From: Falsiruegeria mediterranea M17
GTDB lineage: Bacteria > Pseudomonadota > Alphaproteobacteria > Rhodobacterales > Rhodobacteraceae
Direction: 5' to 3'
NCBI RefSeq assembly: GCF_900302455.1
Contig: NZ_ONZG01000006.1
Span: 1 to 64,000, forward strand
Length of the DNA stretch: 64,000 nt
Shown here: piece by piece, positions 53,588-62,950 of the stretch
Position numbering within the stretch: position 1 is the stretch's first letter
Layout: every line of letters begins with the position of its first letter
Notes under the pieces: generated by a model
What the model saw: the letters and a program-made list of their open reading frames with translations, nothing else
The model's database searches: none
Told to the model about the DNA's origin: nothing
Translations under genes and position numbers: made by a program

Positions 53588-56041
53588 ATGTCCGAGAATA
53601 AACTGCCGTCGCACGCCCGCGTTGTCATCGTGGGTGGGGGGGTCATGGGTGTGGGTCTTGCCTATCACCTGGCGCACGAAGGCTGGACCGACGTCGTCTT
53701 GCTGGAGAAGGGGGAGCTGACATCAGGCTCGACCTGGCACGCCGCCGGACAGATCACCCATTCGACCAGTTCGTTTGGTCTGGGCAAATGCGTGGACTAC
53801 AACATCGGACTCTATTCCGGTGCGCTAGAGGTCGAGACAGGGCAGGCCGTGACATGGCATGGTTGTGGTTCGTTCCGCCTGGCATATACCGAGGATGAGA
53901 TGGATTGGCTGCGCCACACCCTGTCTGTGGGCCGGTCGTTGGGCTTCAACATTGAACTTGTTGGGCCCGAGAAGGTGGCCGAGCTGCACCCGTTCTACAA
54001 CCTCGACGGGGTTTTGGGTGCGCTGTACACGCCAGATGACGGTCACGTTGATCCAACCAATGTGACGATGGCGATGGCGGCAGGTGCACGCGCGCTGGGC
54101 GTCAAGATCGTCCGCCGCTGCCGCGCCACCAACATCACTCAAAGACCGACCGGTGAATGGGTGGTGGAAAGTGAGCAGGGCGCCATCACTTGCGAGCATG
54201 TGGTGAATGCGGGCGGCACCTATGCCCGTCAGATGGGCGAATGGTCCGGCCTGCAACTGCCGATGACCTCGATGACGCACCACTATTTTGTCACCGACCC
54301 CGTGCCCGAATTCGAGGGGCTGGACAAGGAACTCCCCGTCATCCGCGACGACAAAAAGGTCTCGGGCTACATCCGGATGGAGCAGAAACGCGGCCTGATC
54401 GGCATTTACGAAAAGGCCAACCCGAACGCGGTCTGGCTGGATGAATGCCCGTGGGACTATGAAAACTGGTTGTTTGAAGCTGACTATGACCGTGTCATGC
54501 CCTGGCTCGAAGAGAGCCTGAACCGTATGCCGATCTTTGCTGAGTTGGGGATTTCCCGCGACGTGCACGGTGCCATTTCGCATCCACCAGATGGCAACCC
54601 GCTGATCGGCCCTGCGCCGGGTGTGCGCAACTATTGGTGCTGCTGCGGCACTCAGATCGGCATCGGCTGGGGCCCGGGCCTGACACGCGAGCTGGCGCGC
54701 TGGATGGTGCACGGATCTGCCGACATCTCGATGCGCGAATACGATCCGCGCCGTTTCGGCAGCTATGCCACCAAGGATTGGCAGGTCACCAAGGCCAAGG
54801 AAGACTACTGCCTGCGCCACGAAATCCCGTTCCCACATTTCAACCGCCTTGCGGGGCGCCCGATCAAACCCTCGCCGCTCTATGACCGGCTCAAGGACAA
54901 AGGCGCGGTTTATGAAGAGGTCTATGGTCACGAACGTCCCCGCTGGTTCGCCAAAGACGGCGTCGAGCAGCGCGATCACTATTCGTTCACGCGCAACGCG
55001 GTGCACGACATGGTCGCGGGTGAGTGCAAGGCCGTGCGCGAGGCCGTCGGCATCATGGACATTTCGGCATTCACCAAGGTCGAGGTTGCGGGTCCGGATG
55101 CCAAGGCACTGCTGGATCGATTGACAGCCAACCGCCTGCCACAAAAGGTCGGGGGGATTGCGCTGACCCACATGCTCAACCGCCGGGGCCGGATCGAGCT
55201 GGAAACAACGGTCGTGAAGCTGGACGAGGGGCGGTACTACCTCGTCTGTGCCGCCTTCTTTGAGCAGCGCCTGCTGGATCATCTTGAACAGCAGCGTGAT
55301 GGAGAGGATGCCGAGATCATCCTGCGGTCCAACGACTGGGCTGCTTTGTCAGTCAATGGCCCCGCCGCCCGCGACGTGATGACGGCCTGCACCGATGTGG
55401 ACCTGTCCAACGCCGGGTTCAAATGGCTCACCGCGCAAGAGATCGAGGTCGCAGGCCACAAACTCTGGGCTTTCCGAATGTCTTATGCGGGTGAGCTGGG
55501 GTGGGAACTGCACATCCCCCGCGAAAACACCCTTGCCGTTTACGACGCGCTTTGGGCCGCAGGTGAGGTGCATGGCATCACCGACTATGGCTCATTCGCG
55601 ATGAACTCCCTGCGGATGGAAAAAGGGTTCAAAGGTGCAGGTGAGCTGACCAACGAGGTCACACTGGCCGAGGCCGATGTGTTGCGCTTTGCCCGGCAGG
55701 ACAAAGAGTACTTAGGCAAGGACAAGACGCTCAACACCGATCTGCCTTGGGTCTGCGCCTATCTGGAGATCGAACCCGACGGTGTCGAAGACGGCCATGG
55801 TGGTGAGGCCGTGATGCTGAACGGGCAGGTGGTCGGCTCGACCGCATCTGTGGCTTACGGCCACACGGTTAGCAAGATCCTGGCGTTTGCCTATATCAAA
55901 CCCTACGCCAACCATCCCGGCGCCGAGGTTGAGGTCATCATCGCGGGCAAAACCCGCGAGGGTCGTATTCTGGGCGAGCCCGCTTACGACCCACAAAGCC
56001 TGTTGCCCCGTACCGACGCCACCAAGGTGGCCGCAGAATGA
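53588..56041 (+). CDS. Dimethylglycine/sarcosine dehydrogenase-like flavoprotein
   Basis: An 817-residue two-domain N-demethylating oxidoreductase. The N-terminal FAD domain has VVIVGGGVMGVGLAYHLAHE (12-31) and the STWHAAGQ motif, in which His51 corresponds to the covalent FAD attachment site. The C-terminal half is a folate-binding GcvT domain (about 430-810; AVHDMVAGECKAVREAVGI, then SYAGELGWELHIPREN). Such enzymes demethylate N-methylated amino acids and pass the C1 unit to tetrahydrofolate. In this cluster N-methylproline-type intermediates are plausible substrates. A 71-bp gap leads to the next gene. Confidence 0.9.
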   Translation: MSENKLPSHARVVIVGGGVMGVGLAYHLAHEGWTDVVLLEKGELTSGSTWHAAGQITHSTSSFGLGKCVDYNIGLYSGALEVETGQAVTWHGCGSFRLAYTEDEMDWLRHTLSVGRSLGFNIELVGPEKVAELHPFYNLDGVLGALYTPDDGHVDPTNVTMAMAAGARALGVKIVRRCRATNITQRPTGEWVVESEQGAITCEHVVNAGGTYARQMGEWSGLQLPMTSMTHHYFVTDPVPEFEGLDKELPVIRDDKKVSGYIRMEQKRGLIGIYEKANPNAVWLDECPWDYENWLFEADYDRVMPWLEESLNRMPIFAELGISRDVHGAISHPPDGNPLIGPAPGVRNYWCCCGTQIGIGWGPGLTRELARWMVHGSADISMREYDPRRFGSYATKDWQVTKAKEDYCLRHEIPFPHFNRLAGRPIKPSPLYDRLKDKGAVYEEVYGHERPRWFAKDGVEQRDHYSFTRNAVHDMVAGECKAVREAVGIMDISAFTKVEVAGPDAKALLDRLTANRLPQKVGGIALTHMLNRRGRIELETTVVKLDEGRYYLVCAAFFEQRLLDHLEQQRDGEDAEIILRSNDWAALSVNGPAARDVMTACTDVDLSNAGFKWLTAQEIEVAGHKLWAFRMSYAGELGWELHIPRENTLAVYDALWAAGEVHGITDYGSFAMNSLRMEKGFKGAGELTNEVTLAEADVLRFARQDKEYLGKDKTLNTDLPWVCAYLEIEPDGVEDGHGGEAVMLNGQVVGSTASVAYGHTVSKILAFAYIKPYANHPGAEVEVIIAGKTREGRILGEPAYDPQSLLPRTDATKVAAE

Positions 56042-56112
56042 CCCAGCCCCTCTCTTTTGTTCCAAATGCGGCGGGTGCAGCGCGCCCCTCTCACCTTGAA
56101 AGGACACCTGAA

Positions 56113-57195
56113 ATGACCATCCCCGCAACGATGAAAGCCATGGTTCTGACCGGTCACGGCGATCTGGACAAATTAGAATGGCACGAAGATTGGCCCACTC
56201 CCCAGGCAGGGCCGATGGAAGTGTTGATCAAGGTCGGTGCTTGCGGCCTCAACAACACCGACGTGAACACTCGTACGGGCTGGTATTCCAAGGCGGTGGA
56301 CGAGGCCACAACCGGTGGCGCCTATGATGAGGTCGACGACGAAGACAGCACCTGGGGCGGCGCGCCGCTGACGTTCCCTCGTATCCAGGGCGCAGATGCC
56401 GTGGGCGAGGTTGTCGCGGTCGGAGAGGGCGTTGATCCGGGCCTCATCGGCAAGCGCGTTATGGTGGCCGGTTGGCTGCGGGACTGGGATGAACCGATGA
56501 ACCGCGACAAGGCCGGATATTTCGGCTCGGAATGCGACGGTGGTTATGCCGAATACACCAAAGCCGACGTTCGCGGGACCGCACCGATCGACTGCGATCT
56601 CAGCGACGCTGAGCTTGCCACCTTCATCTGCTCGTATGTCACCGCCGAGGGCATGGTGGATCGCGCCAATGTCGGGGCAGGGGACACCGTGCTGATCCCC
56701 GGCGCATCCGGCGGCGTGGGCGGCGCGCTGATTCAGCTGGCCAATCTGCGCGGGGCGCGCACCATCGCAATGGCGTCCGAGGCCAAACATGCCGAGGTTG
56801 CCGAATTGGGGCCGAACATGATCCTGCCACGGAACCCTGAAAACCTGCGCAAGGCGCTCAAAGGTGAGAAAATCACCGTGGTTGCTGACGTCGTCGGTGG
56901 TGACAATTGGCCCAAGCTAATTGACGTTCTCGAACGCGGCGGACGTTACACCTGTTCGGGCGCCATCGCCGGCCCCATGGTCGAGCTTGACCTGCGTACC
57001 TTCTATCTGCGGGATCTGACGTTCACCGGCTCGACCGTCAATCGTCCGGAAAACTTCACTGATGTCGTGAAACTTATAGAGGATGGCAAGATCAAGCCAG
57101 CTTTGGCCGCGACCTACCCCCTTAATCAACTACGAGAGGCCCAGCAGGCCTTTATCAACAAAACCCACACCGGAAACATCGTAGTGATCCCATGA
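56113..57195 (+). CDS. MDR-family alcohol dehydrogenase/quinone reductase
   Basis: A 360-residue medium-chain dehydrogenase/reductase. The N-terminal catalytic fold includes [19 protein letters not shown] and the nucleotide motif is [19 protein letters not shown]. The structural-zinc cysteine cluster and the classic CGxCGTD catalytic segment are missing, so it is nearer to quinone oxidoreductase-like reductases. It is not obviously AcuI, the acryloyl-CoA reductase of DMSP catabolism, but reduction of an unsaturated product is possible. The ATG at 56113 is preceded by AAAGGAC. Its stop overlaps the dddQ start (ATGA). Confidence 0.82.
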   Translation: MTIPATMKAMVLTGHGDLDKLEWHEDWPTPQAGPMEVLIKVGACGLNNTDVNTRTGWYSKAVDEATTGGAYDEVDDEDSTWGGAPLTFPRIQGADAVGEVVAVGEGVDPGLIGKRVMVAGWLRDWDEPMNRDKAGYFGSECDGGYAEYTKADVRGTAPIDCDLSDAELATFICSYVTAEGMVDRANVGAGDTVLIPGASGGVGGALIQLANLRGARTIAMASEAKHAEVAELGPNMILPRNPENLRKALKGEKITVVADVVGGDNWPKLIDVLERGGRYTCSGAIAGPMVELDLRTFYLRDLTFTGSTVNRPENFTDVVKLIEDGKIKPALAATYPLNQLREAQQAFINKTHTGNIVVIP

Positions 57196-57770
57196 CCCTC
57201 GACGCTGTCCTTGAAGCCGCTCGGCAATTGCATGCCGTGCACCCCGATCTGAACGGGTTCGCCCCCTGGCCGGATGACCTGACCCCATCCGGCCTGCAAC
57301 CGCGAGCTGTCCCAGCCTCTGACCTTGTGGCGAACTTGACCTTGCCAGGAACGCAACGGACAGATGCCTTGGTGCAGGCGGTGAAATCGGCCACACATCT
57401 GGCAAGCTGGAAACGCACCTATACCGAAGAAGAAGTCGGCGCCGATTTTCGCAATTGCTATGGCTACTACGAACTCTTTGGACCCACGGGTCATTTTCAC
57501 TCGACCCAACTGCGTGGTTACATCGGCTTTTGGGGCGAGGGGCTGAGCTATGACTGGCACAGTCACGAGGCCGAGGAGTTGTATCTAAACATCGCGGGCG
57601 AAGCGACGTTCTACGCTGATGAGGATCGGGTCAGCGTCCCAGCGGGCGAAACCCGTGCTCACAACAGCTGGCAAAGCCACGCGATGGTAACACATGGCCA
57701 GCCTATCCTGACCTTCGTGCTCTGGCGCGGGGCGGGCATGGCCGATCTGCCAAAGATGGACGCCGCATGA
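57192..57770 (+). CDS. dddQ: DddQ-type cupin, predicted DMSP lyase
   Basis: A 192-residue single-cupin protein. The metal and active-site segment [12 protein letters not shown] occupies residues 120-131, giving Tyr120, His123, His125, Glu129 and Tyr131, with His163 in NSWQSHAM. These are the positions I recall for catalytic and metal-binding residues of the DddQ structure from Ruegeria lacuscaerulensis, so length and numbering agree. DddQ cleaves dimethylsulfoniopropionate to dimethyl sulfide and acrylate. The gene overlaps its neighbours on both sides by ATGA, tying it to a betaine-epimerase operon, so another natural substrate is possible. Confidence 0.88.
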   Translation: MTLDAVLEAARQLHAVHPDLNGFAPWPDDLTPSGLQPRAVPASDLVANLTLPGTQRTDALVQAVKSATHLASWKRTYTEEEVGADFRNCYGYYELFGPTGHFHSTQLRGYIGFWGEGLSYDWHSHEAEELYLNIAGEATFYADEDRVSVPAGETRAHNSWQSHAMVTHGQPILTFVLWRGAGMADLPKMDAA

Positions 57771-58873
57771 AAATCACCCGCATCCGTGTCTTTCAAACAG
57801 ATCTGCCTTACGTGGGCGGGGCTTACGTCTGGGGCGCCGGCAATGCGATCAAAGTCGCACGCGCCTCGGTCGTGGTGATCGATACTGATGCGGGGCTACA
57901 GGGCTGTGGAGAGTTCACACCCTGTGGCGAAAACTACATGGTGGCGCACTCCGAAGGGGTGCCTGCGCTTGCCCGTCTGATCGCACCGCATCTGTTGGGC
58001 GAGGACCCTCGTAATGTGGCCCGGATCGAGCAGGTCATGGACCATCTGGTGCAGGGACACGGCTACGCCAAATCACCCTTTGATGCGGCGTGTTGGGATA
58101 TCCTTGCGCAATCCCTCAACGCGCCGCTTTGGGCGGTCTGGGGCGGCAAGCTGACCGATGGTGCGCCCATGTACCGCGTGGCGCCACAAAAGAGTACCAG
58201 CGAGACCATCACCGAGATGGAGGTTTATCGCGCACAAGGATATCGCCAGTTCCAGATTAAGGTGGGCGGCGACTGGGCTGCTGACATCGACCGTATCCGG
58301 TCTACCGTGCCGCTGCTGAAACCGGGTGAAAAGGCGATGGCGGATGCCAATCAGGGCTGGCGTGTGGACAATGCGATCCGCGTAGCCCGTGCCACGCGCG
58401 ACCTGGACTACATCCTAGAACAACCCTGCCGCACCTATGCCGAATGCCTGCAGGTGCGCGCGCGAACCGACCTGCCGATGAAGCTGGACGAATGCGTGAC
58501 CTGCATGGCCGTGGCACAGCAAATCGTGGCAGATCGCGCGGCAGAACTCGTTTGCCTCAAGATCTCCAACCTCGGCGGCCTCTCTAAGGCTCGCCGCGTG
58601 CGTGACTACCTTGTTGAAAACCGCATCCCTGTTGTTGCCGAAGACACCTGGGGCGGAGAGATCACCAGTGCCGCTCTTGCTCATTTCGCGGCCACCACGC
58701 CGCCCGAATACATGCACAACACCACGGACCTGATGAACTACAACACCCGTTCGACGGGCCTCGGCGGGCCAGAGGCGCGCGACGGCAAGTTATATGCCAC
58801 CGACACGCCGGGTTTGGGTGTTACCCCTGATTTCGACAGTCTCGGCACCCCGGTAGAGGAGTTCGTCCAATGA
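57767..58873 (+). CDS. hpbD: 4-hydroxyproline betaine 2-epimerase-like enolase-superfamily enzyme
   Basis: A 368-residue mandelate-racemase/muconate-lactonising-type enzyme. Paired bases are Lys165 (QIKVGGD) and Lys265 (CLKISNLGG); metal ligands are Asp193, Glu219 and Glu242. The N-terminal [16 protein letters not shown] and [13 protein letters not shown] segments closely match my recollection of HpbD from Pelagibaca, which epimerises trans-4-hydroxy-L-proline betaine and proline betaine. The cation-binding tryptophan near the N-terminus is present. It is coupled by ATGA overlaps to dddQ and to the cupin gene. Confidence 0.87.
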   Translation: MKITRIRVFQTDLPYVGGAYVWGAGNAIKVARASVVVIDTDAGLQGCGEFTPCGENYMVAHSEGVPALARLIAPHLLGEDPRNVARIEQVMDHLVQGHGYAKSPFDAACWDILAQSLNAPLWAVWGGKLTDGAPMYRVAPQKSTSETITEMEVYRAQGYRQFQIKVGGDWAADIDRIRSTVPLLKPGEKAMADANQGWRVDNAIRVARATRDLDYILEQPCRTYAECLQVRARTDLPMKLDECVTCMAVAQQIVADRAAELVCLKISNLGGLSKARRVRDYLVENRIPVVAEDTWGGEITSAALAHFAATTPPEYMHNTTDLMNYNTRSTGLGGPEARDGKLYATDTPGLGVTPDFDSLGTPVEEFVQ

Positions 58874-59154
58874 CCGAACAAGCAAAAGCCACACAGATGA
58901 TCGACGACGATCGGGTTCGGGTCACGCGGTTCGATTTCGCGCCCGGAGCAGAAACCGGATGGCACCGTCATGCGATGGATTACGTCATCACCGCGGTCAC
59001 CGACTGTCATATGCGGCTGGAGCTGCCCGACGGCACGTCAAACGAAGTCACCGTCCCTGCAGGCACCTCATATCGCCGCGACGAAGGTGTCGAACACAAT
59101 GTCATCAACGCCTCGGATCAGCCGATGAGCTTTGTCGAAGTGGAACTGAAATGA
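58870..59154 (+). CDS. Small cupin-domain protein
   Basis: A 94-residue single-cupin protein. The first cupin motif reads PGAETGWHRHAMDYVITAVTD in two parts, giving WHRH and a downstream aspartate, and the second includes GTSYRRDEGVEHNVIN with a late His. It could be a metal-binding isomerase, lyase or sensor. It is unrelated in length and motif to the adjacent DddQ. ATGA overlaps link it to the epimerase before it and the second enolase-superfamily gene after it. Confidence 0.82.
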   Translation: MTEQAKATQMIDDDRVRVTRFDFAPGAETGWHRHAMDYVITAVTDCHMRLELPDGTSNEVTVPAGTSYRRDEGVEHNVINASDQPMSFVEVELK

Positions 59155-60260
59155 AAATCACCCGCATCACGGTCTATCACGTCGATCTGCCGCTCGAGCA
59201 TCCCTATTGGCTCTCGGGCGGACGGCTCAAGTTCGAAGTATTGGACGCCACGCTGGTCAAGCTTGAAACCGACGCGGGGCTTGTGGGATGGGGCGAGGGC
59301 ACGCCTTGGGGGCACACATACGTGCCTGCCCATGGACCGGGCATCCGCGCCGGGATCGAAACCATGGCACCCTTCATCCTTGGTCTCGACCCGCGCCGCG
59401 TTCTGGACGTGGAGCGCGCGATGGATCTGGCGCTGCCGGGGCATCTCTATGCGAAATCCCCCATCGACATGGCCTGTTGGGACATTGCGGGGCGGGCGGC
59501 GGGCCTGCCGATTGCTGACTTGATGGGCGGCGGGTCTCGAACTCCACGTCCCATCGCTTCCTCGGTCGGTGCAAAGACCGCGGCCGAGACTCGCGCCGTC
59601 GTGGACCGCTATCGCCAACGCGGCTATGTCGCCCATTCCGTCAAGATCGGGGGCGACGTCGAACGCGACATCGAACGCGTCCGCGATATGGAAGACATCC
59701 GCCGCCCCGGTGAAATCGTGCTCTACGACGTCAACCGTGGCTGGACCCGGCAGCAGGCCCTGCGCGTGATGCGCGCGACCGAAGATCTGCAGGTGATGTT
59801 CGAGCAACCGTGTGAAAGCCTCGATGACATTGCCACCATCCGCCCGCTGCATTCGGCCCCGGTGAGCGTCGATGAAAGCCTTGTCACCCTTCAGGACGCT
59901 GCCCGTATCGCCCGCGATGGCCTGGCCGAGGTGTTCGGGATCAAGCTCAACCGTGTCGGCGGCCTGACCAAAGCCGCCCGTATGCGCGACATCGCTTTGG
60001 CGCACGGCATCGACATGTTCGTCATGGCGACTGGCGGTTCGGTGCTGGCCGACACCGAGGCGTTGCATCTCGCCGCTACCATTCCCGATGCCAACTGCCA
60101 CGCGGTTTGGGCCTGTCAGGACATGCTCACCGTGGACGTTGCCAATGGTCGCGGTCCCCGCAACATTGACGGCCATCTGCATCTGCCCGAAACCCCTGGC
60201 CTAGGCGTTCACCCGGACGAAGACGCATTGGGCGATCCGGTAGCTGTCTACGCCTCATGA
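59151..60260 (+). CDS. Second enolase-superfamily (MR/MLE) enzyme
   Basis: A 369-residue barrel enzyme with Lys165 (SVKIGGD), Asp193 (YDVNRGW), Glu218 (FEQP), Glu242 (SVDES) and Lys265 (IKLNRVGG), so it keeps the two-base racemase layout. It shares the same residue spacing as the upstream epimerase but is clearly diverged, with LEHPYWLSGGRLKFE at the N-terminus. It probably acts on a related cyclic amino acid or betaine. The ATG at 59151 overlaps the cupin stop; the much longer frame from 58959 is out of phase with the cupin gene and rejected. Confidence 0.85.
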   Translation: MKITRITVYHVDLPLEHPYWLSGGRLKFEVLDATLVKLETDAGLVGWGEGTPWGHTYVPAHGPGIRAGIETMAPFILGLDPRRVLDVERAMDLALPGHLYAKSPIDMACWDIAGRAAGLPIADLMGGGSRTPRPIASSVGAKTAAETRAVVDRYRQRGYVAHSVKIGGDVERDIERVRDMEDIRRPGEIVLYDVNRGWTRQQALRVMRATEDLQVMFEQPCESLDDIATIRPLHSAPVSVDESLVTLQDAARIARDGLAEVFGIKLNRVGGLTKAARMRDIALAHGIDMFVMATGGSVLADTEALHLAATIPDANCHAVWACQDMLTVDVANGRGPRNIDGHLHLPETPGLGVHPDEDALGDPVAVYAS

Positions 60261-61360
60261 AGCTTATCCGCATCTCTGTGTGGCACGTGCCACTTACCAG
60301 TCACACCGCCTATTACATGGCCGACGGCAAAACCTGCGACACGGTCGAAACGGTGGTCGTGGCTCTTGAAACCGACGCTGGCCTGACCGGGTGGGGAGAG
60401 GTCTGTCCGATCCCCCACTATCTGCCGGCCTACGCCCGTGGCGTGGCGCCCGCTGTGCAGGAAATGGCGCCGATGCTGCTCGGCGCTGATCCTGTCGGAC
60501 CCGAGGCCCTGATGGCCAAGCTCGACAAACACCTGCCGGGCCACGTTTATGCCAAATCCGCACTGGACATCGCTCTTTGGGATCTGACCGGGCAGGCCGC
60601 CAACCTGCCGCTTCATGCACTTCTTGGTGGGCGCCGAACCGAGACGATGCCGCTCTATCATTCGATCACCTGCGTCGCACCTGATGAAATGTCCCGTATC
60701 GCACAGACCGCTTATCAGTCAGGTATGCGCCAGTTTCAGGTCAAGCTGGGCGCCGATGCCGATTGGCAAGCCGATGCCGCCCGCTTGCGCGAAGTACGCG
60801 AAGCAGTAGGAGATGGGCCGTTGGTCTATGGTGACTGGAATTGCGGCGCCACCTCGCTGGATGCCACTCGCGTAGGGCGCGCTGTGGCAGATCTGGACAT
60901 CATGCTGGAACAGCCTTGCGCCACCATCGAAGACTGCGCCCGGGTTCGCGCTGCAACGGGTCTGCCGATGAAGCTCGATGAAAACGCCCATGACACGGCC
61001 AGCCTGTTGCAAGGCCACGCTCAGGGCTGCATGGACGCCGTCGCGCTGAAACTGTCGAAATTTGGCGGGCTATCTGCCACCCGCCGCGCCCGCGACCTGT
61101 GTCTGCATTTGGGCGCCAAGATGTGCATCGAAGATACTTGGGGCTCGGACATCACAACAGCCGCGCTGCTCCATCTGGGCGCGTCGACGGACCCGACCCG
61201 CGTTCTGAACGTCTGCGATCTGTCTGGCTATGTGGCTCCACGGCTCGCCCCTGATGCTCCGACGCGCGAACAAGGTCGGATTTCGCCGCCGGACGGACCC
61301 GGTCTTGGCATTCAACCTGACAAAGATGTGCTCGGCCTGCCCGATCTCGTTCTTGACTGA
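60257..61360 (+). CDS. Third enolase-superfamily (MR/MLE) enzyme
   Basis: A 367-residue barrel enzyme with Lys163 (FQVKLGAD), Asp193 (YGDWN), Glu218 (LEQP), Glu242 (KLDEN) and Lys265 (LKLSKFGG). The N-terminal HTAYYMADGKTCDTVETVVV and GEVCPIPHYLPAYARGV resemble cis-3-hydroxyproline dehydratase-like subgroups, so a hydroxyproline dehydratase or epimerase role is plausible. Three successive paralogues suggest handling of several stereoisomers. It is the last member of the ATGA-linked chain; the next gene starts after 63 bp. Confidence 0.84.
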   Translation: MKLIRISVWHVPLTSHTAYYMADGKTCDTVETVVVALETDAGLTGWGEVCPIPHYLPAYARGVAPAVQEMAPMLLGADPVGPEALMAKLDKHLPGHVYAKSALDIALWDLTGQAANLPLHALLGGRRTETMPLYHSITCVAPDEMSRIAQTAYQSGMRQFQVKLGADADWQADAARLREVREAVGDGPLVYGDWNCGATSLDATRVGRAVADLDIMLEQPCATIEDCARVRAATGLPMKLDENAHDTASLLQGHAQGCMDAVALKLSKFGGLSATRRARDLCLHLGAKMCIEDTWGSDITTAALLHLGASTDPTRVLNVCDLSGYVAPRLAPDAPTREQGRISPPDGPGLGIQPDKDVLGLPDLVLD

Positions 61361-61423
61361 TTTTTGACTTTCTGGTCAAAATTTCAAAACCCAAGGAATC
61401 CCCTACGGCAAAGGACCGCAGCA

Positions 61424-62698
61424 ATGGACAAAATCCTCTCACAAGCCGATTGGTTCGAACGCGCCAAGGCCGTCCTGCCCGGCGGCGGGTTCGGCAATTT
61501 CGATCCGACCATGTTCATTCGCGACGGCAAGGGCAGCCGCGTCTGGGACGAGAACGGCAAGGAATATGTCGACTTCCTGATCGGGTCCGGCCCGATGCTG
61601 TTGGGCCACGGCCACCCCGAAGTGCTCGAAGCAGTGGCCGAACAGCTGCCCAATGGCATGACGTTCTTTGCCAACAACGCGGCAGGGGTCGAACTGGCCG
61701 AGGAGATCTGCCGCGCCGTGCCGTGCGCTGATCAGATCCGATATGTCTCGTCCGGGGGCGAGGCCGATATGTACTCCATCCGGCTCGCGCGCGCTTTCAC
61801 GGGTCGCGACAAGGTGGTGAAGTTCGAAGGCGGCTATCACGGGATGAGCGCCGAGGCGCAGATGTCGCTGGCACCGTCGCGCATGGTGAATTTTCCGCAG
61901 GCGGTCCCGGACAGCGCAGGCATCCCTGAAAGCGTACGCGCCGAGATGTTGATCGCTCCGTTCAACGATCCCGATTACATTCGCTCGCTTCTGGCCGAGC
62001 ACGGGGATGAGGTCGCGGCCATCATCGTCGAGCCCCTGCAACGGATTATTCCACCCGCACCCGGCTTTCTGCAGTTGCTGCGTGATGAGGCCGATAAATA
62101 CGGCATTGTCCTGATCTTTGACGAAGTGGTGACGGGGTTCCGCTTTTCGTACGGCGGAGCGCAGGAGCTCTATGGCGTAACACCAGATGTGGCGACCCTG
62201 GGTAAGGTTATCGGCGGTGGCTTCCCTCTGGCCGCAATCGCAGGTCGCGCCGACATCATGGCGCATTTCGACAAGGCAACTGTCGGGGCGGACAAATGGC
62301 TGATGCAATTGGGCACGCTCTCGGGCAACCCTGTGGCGGCGGTTGCGGGTCTCAAAACGATGGAGGTGCTGCGCCGCGAAGGCGCGTATGATCAACTGCG
62401 GGCAAATGGTCAGCGGTTGATGGACATGGCCGGTGCCGCGCTATCAGAGCAGGGCATCGCGCACCAGATTGTGGGCGATCCAACCCTGTTCGAGATTGTC
62501 TTCACCGACACCCAGCCGCGTGACTATCGCGATGTGTTCAACGCGGACACGGCCAAAGGGGCCAAGTTCAACGCGGTCCTGATGCACGAAGGTATCTTCA
62601 AGGCGCCGGGCAAGACCTACCCGTCTCTGGCCCTGACCGAAGCAGATTTTGAACTGACAGGACAAGCTTACAAAGTCGCAGCGGCGGCGTTGGCCTGA
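61424..62698 (+). CDS. Class III aminotransferase, GSA-aminomutase-like
   Basis: A 424-residue PLP enzyme. It has the GSA-type features RYVSSGGEADMYSIRLARA, GGYHGMSAEAQ, LIFDEVVTGFRFSYGGAQE, the PLP lysine in TLGKVIGGGFPLAAIAGR and GTLSGNPVAAVAG. Glutamate-1-semialdehyde aminomutase is not needed in an ALA-synthase organism, so a catabolic aminotransferase or mutase acting in the hydroxyproline/betaine pathway is more likely. The ATG at 61424 follows AAAGGACC; the upstream frame from 61364 is not conserved in type. Confidence 0.85.
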   Translation: MDKILSQADWFERAKAVLPGGGFGNFDPTMFIRDGKGSRVWDENGKEYVDFLIGSGPMLLGHGHPEVLEAVAEQLPNGMTFFANNAAGVELAEEICRAVPCADQIRYVSSGGEADMYSIRLARAFTGRDKVVKFEGGYHGMSAEAQMSLAPSRMVNFPQAVPDSAGIPESVRAEMLIAPFNDPDYIRSLLAEHGDEVAAIIVEPLQRIIPPAPGFLQLLRDEADKYGIVLIFDEVVTGFRFSYGGAQELYGVTPDVATLGKVIGGGFPLAAIAGRADIMAHFDKATVGADKWLMQLGTLSGNPVAAVAGLKTMEVLRREGAYDQLRANGQRLMDMAGAALSEQGIAHQIVGDPTLFEIVFTDTQPRDYRDVFNADTAKGAKFNAVLMHEGIFKAPGKTYPSLALTEADFELTGQAYKVAAAALA

Positions 62699-62707
62699 TG
62701 CTGGTTC

Positions 62708-62725
62708 GGGGCCCGCAAGGGCCCC
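62708..62725. terminator. Hairpin between convergent aminotransferase and DUF1127 genes
   Basis: GGGGCCC-GCAA-GGGCCCC is a perfect 7-bp stem with a GCAA tetraloop, placed between the two converging stop codons. No T tract follows, so termination may be weak or factor-assisted. Confidence 0.6.
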
Positions 62726-62731
62726 GATCAA

Positions 62732-62950
62732 TTACAGAACGTCAGCCATCACGTGGCGGATGATGTTCTCGCGCTTGACGCCACGAGCCTCTAGTTCGGC
62801 GTCACTCAGGCAGGACAGATCCTGGATGCGACGCACTTTTGCGTTGGCTTCGCCGATCTGTGTCAGGGACTTGGCGATGCCCACAAAGATGTCGGCCATG
62901 GCACCAAGGATCGAAGAAACGGTGTGCGAGCGTGCAACAGTAGCAGCCAT
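62732..62950 (-). CDS. DUF1127-domain small protein
   Basis: A 72-residue basic protein whose C-terminal half, IQDLSCLSDAELEARGVKRENI (in two overlapping parts), is the YjiS-like DUF1127 domain. In related alphaproteobacteria such small proteins bind RNA and influence stress responses or metabolism. The ATG at 62948-62950 is chosen because the upstream extension to 63010 runs through a palindrome. It probably forms a single-gene transcript. Confidence 0.85.
   Translation of the reverse strand: MAATVARSHTVSSILGAMADIFVGIAKSLTQIGEANAKVRRIQDLSCLSDAELEARGVKRENIIRHVMADVL

Noticed and set aside
58959-59150. N-terminal extension of the second enolase-superfamily gene
   Set aside because: It reads the cupin gene in another phase, is Arg/His-rich, and the ATG at 59151 gives a family-typical start.
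61424-62698. The aminotransferase as the haem-pathway enzyme HemL
   Set aside because: The organism encodes 5-aminolevulinate synthase, and this gene is in a catabolic operon-like run, so a haem role is unlikely despite GSA-type motifs.
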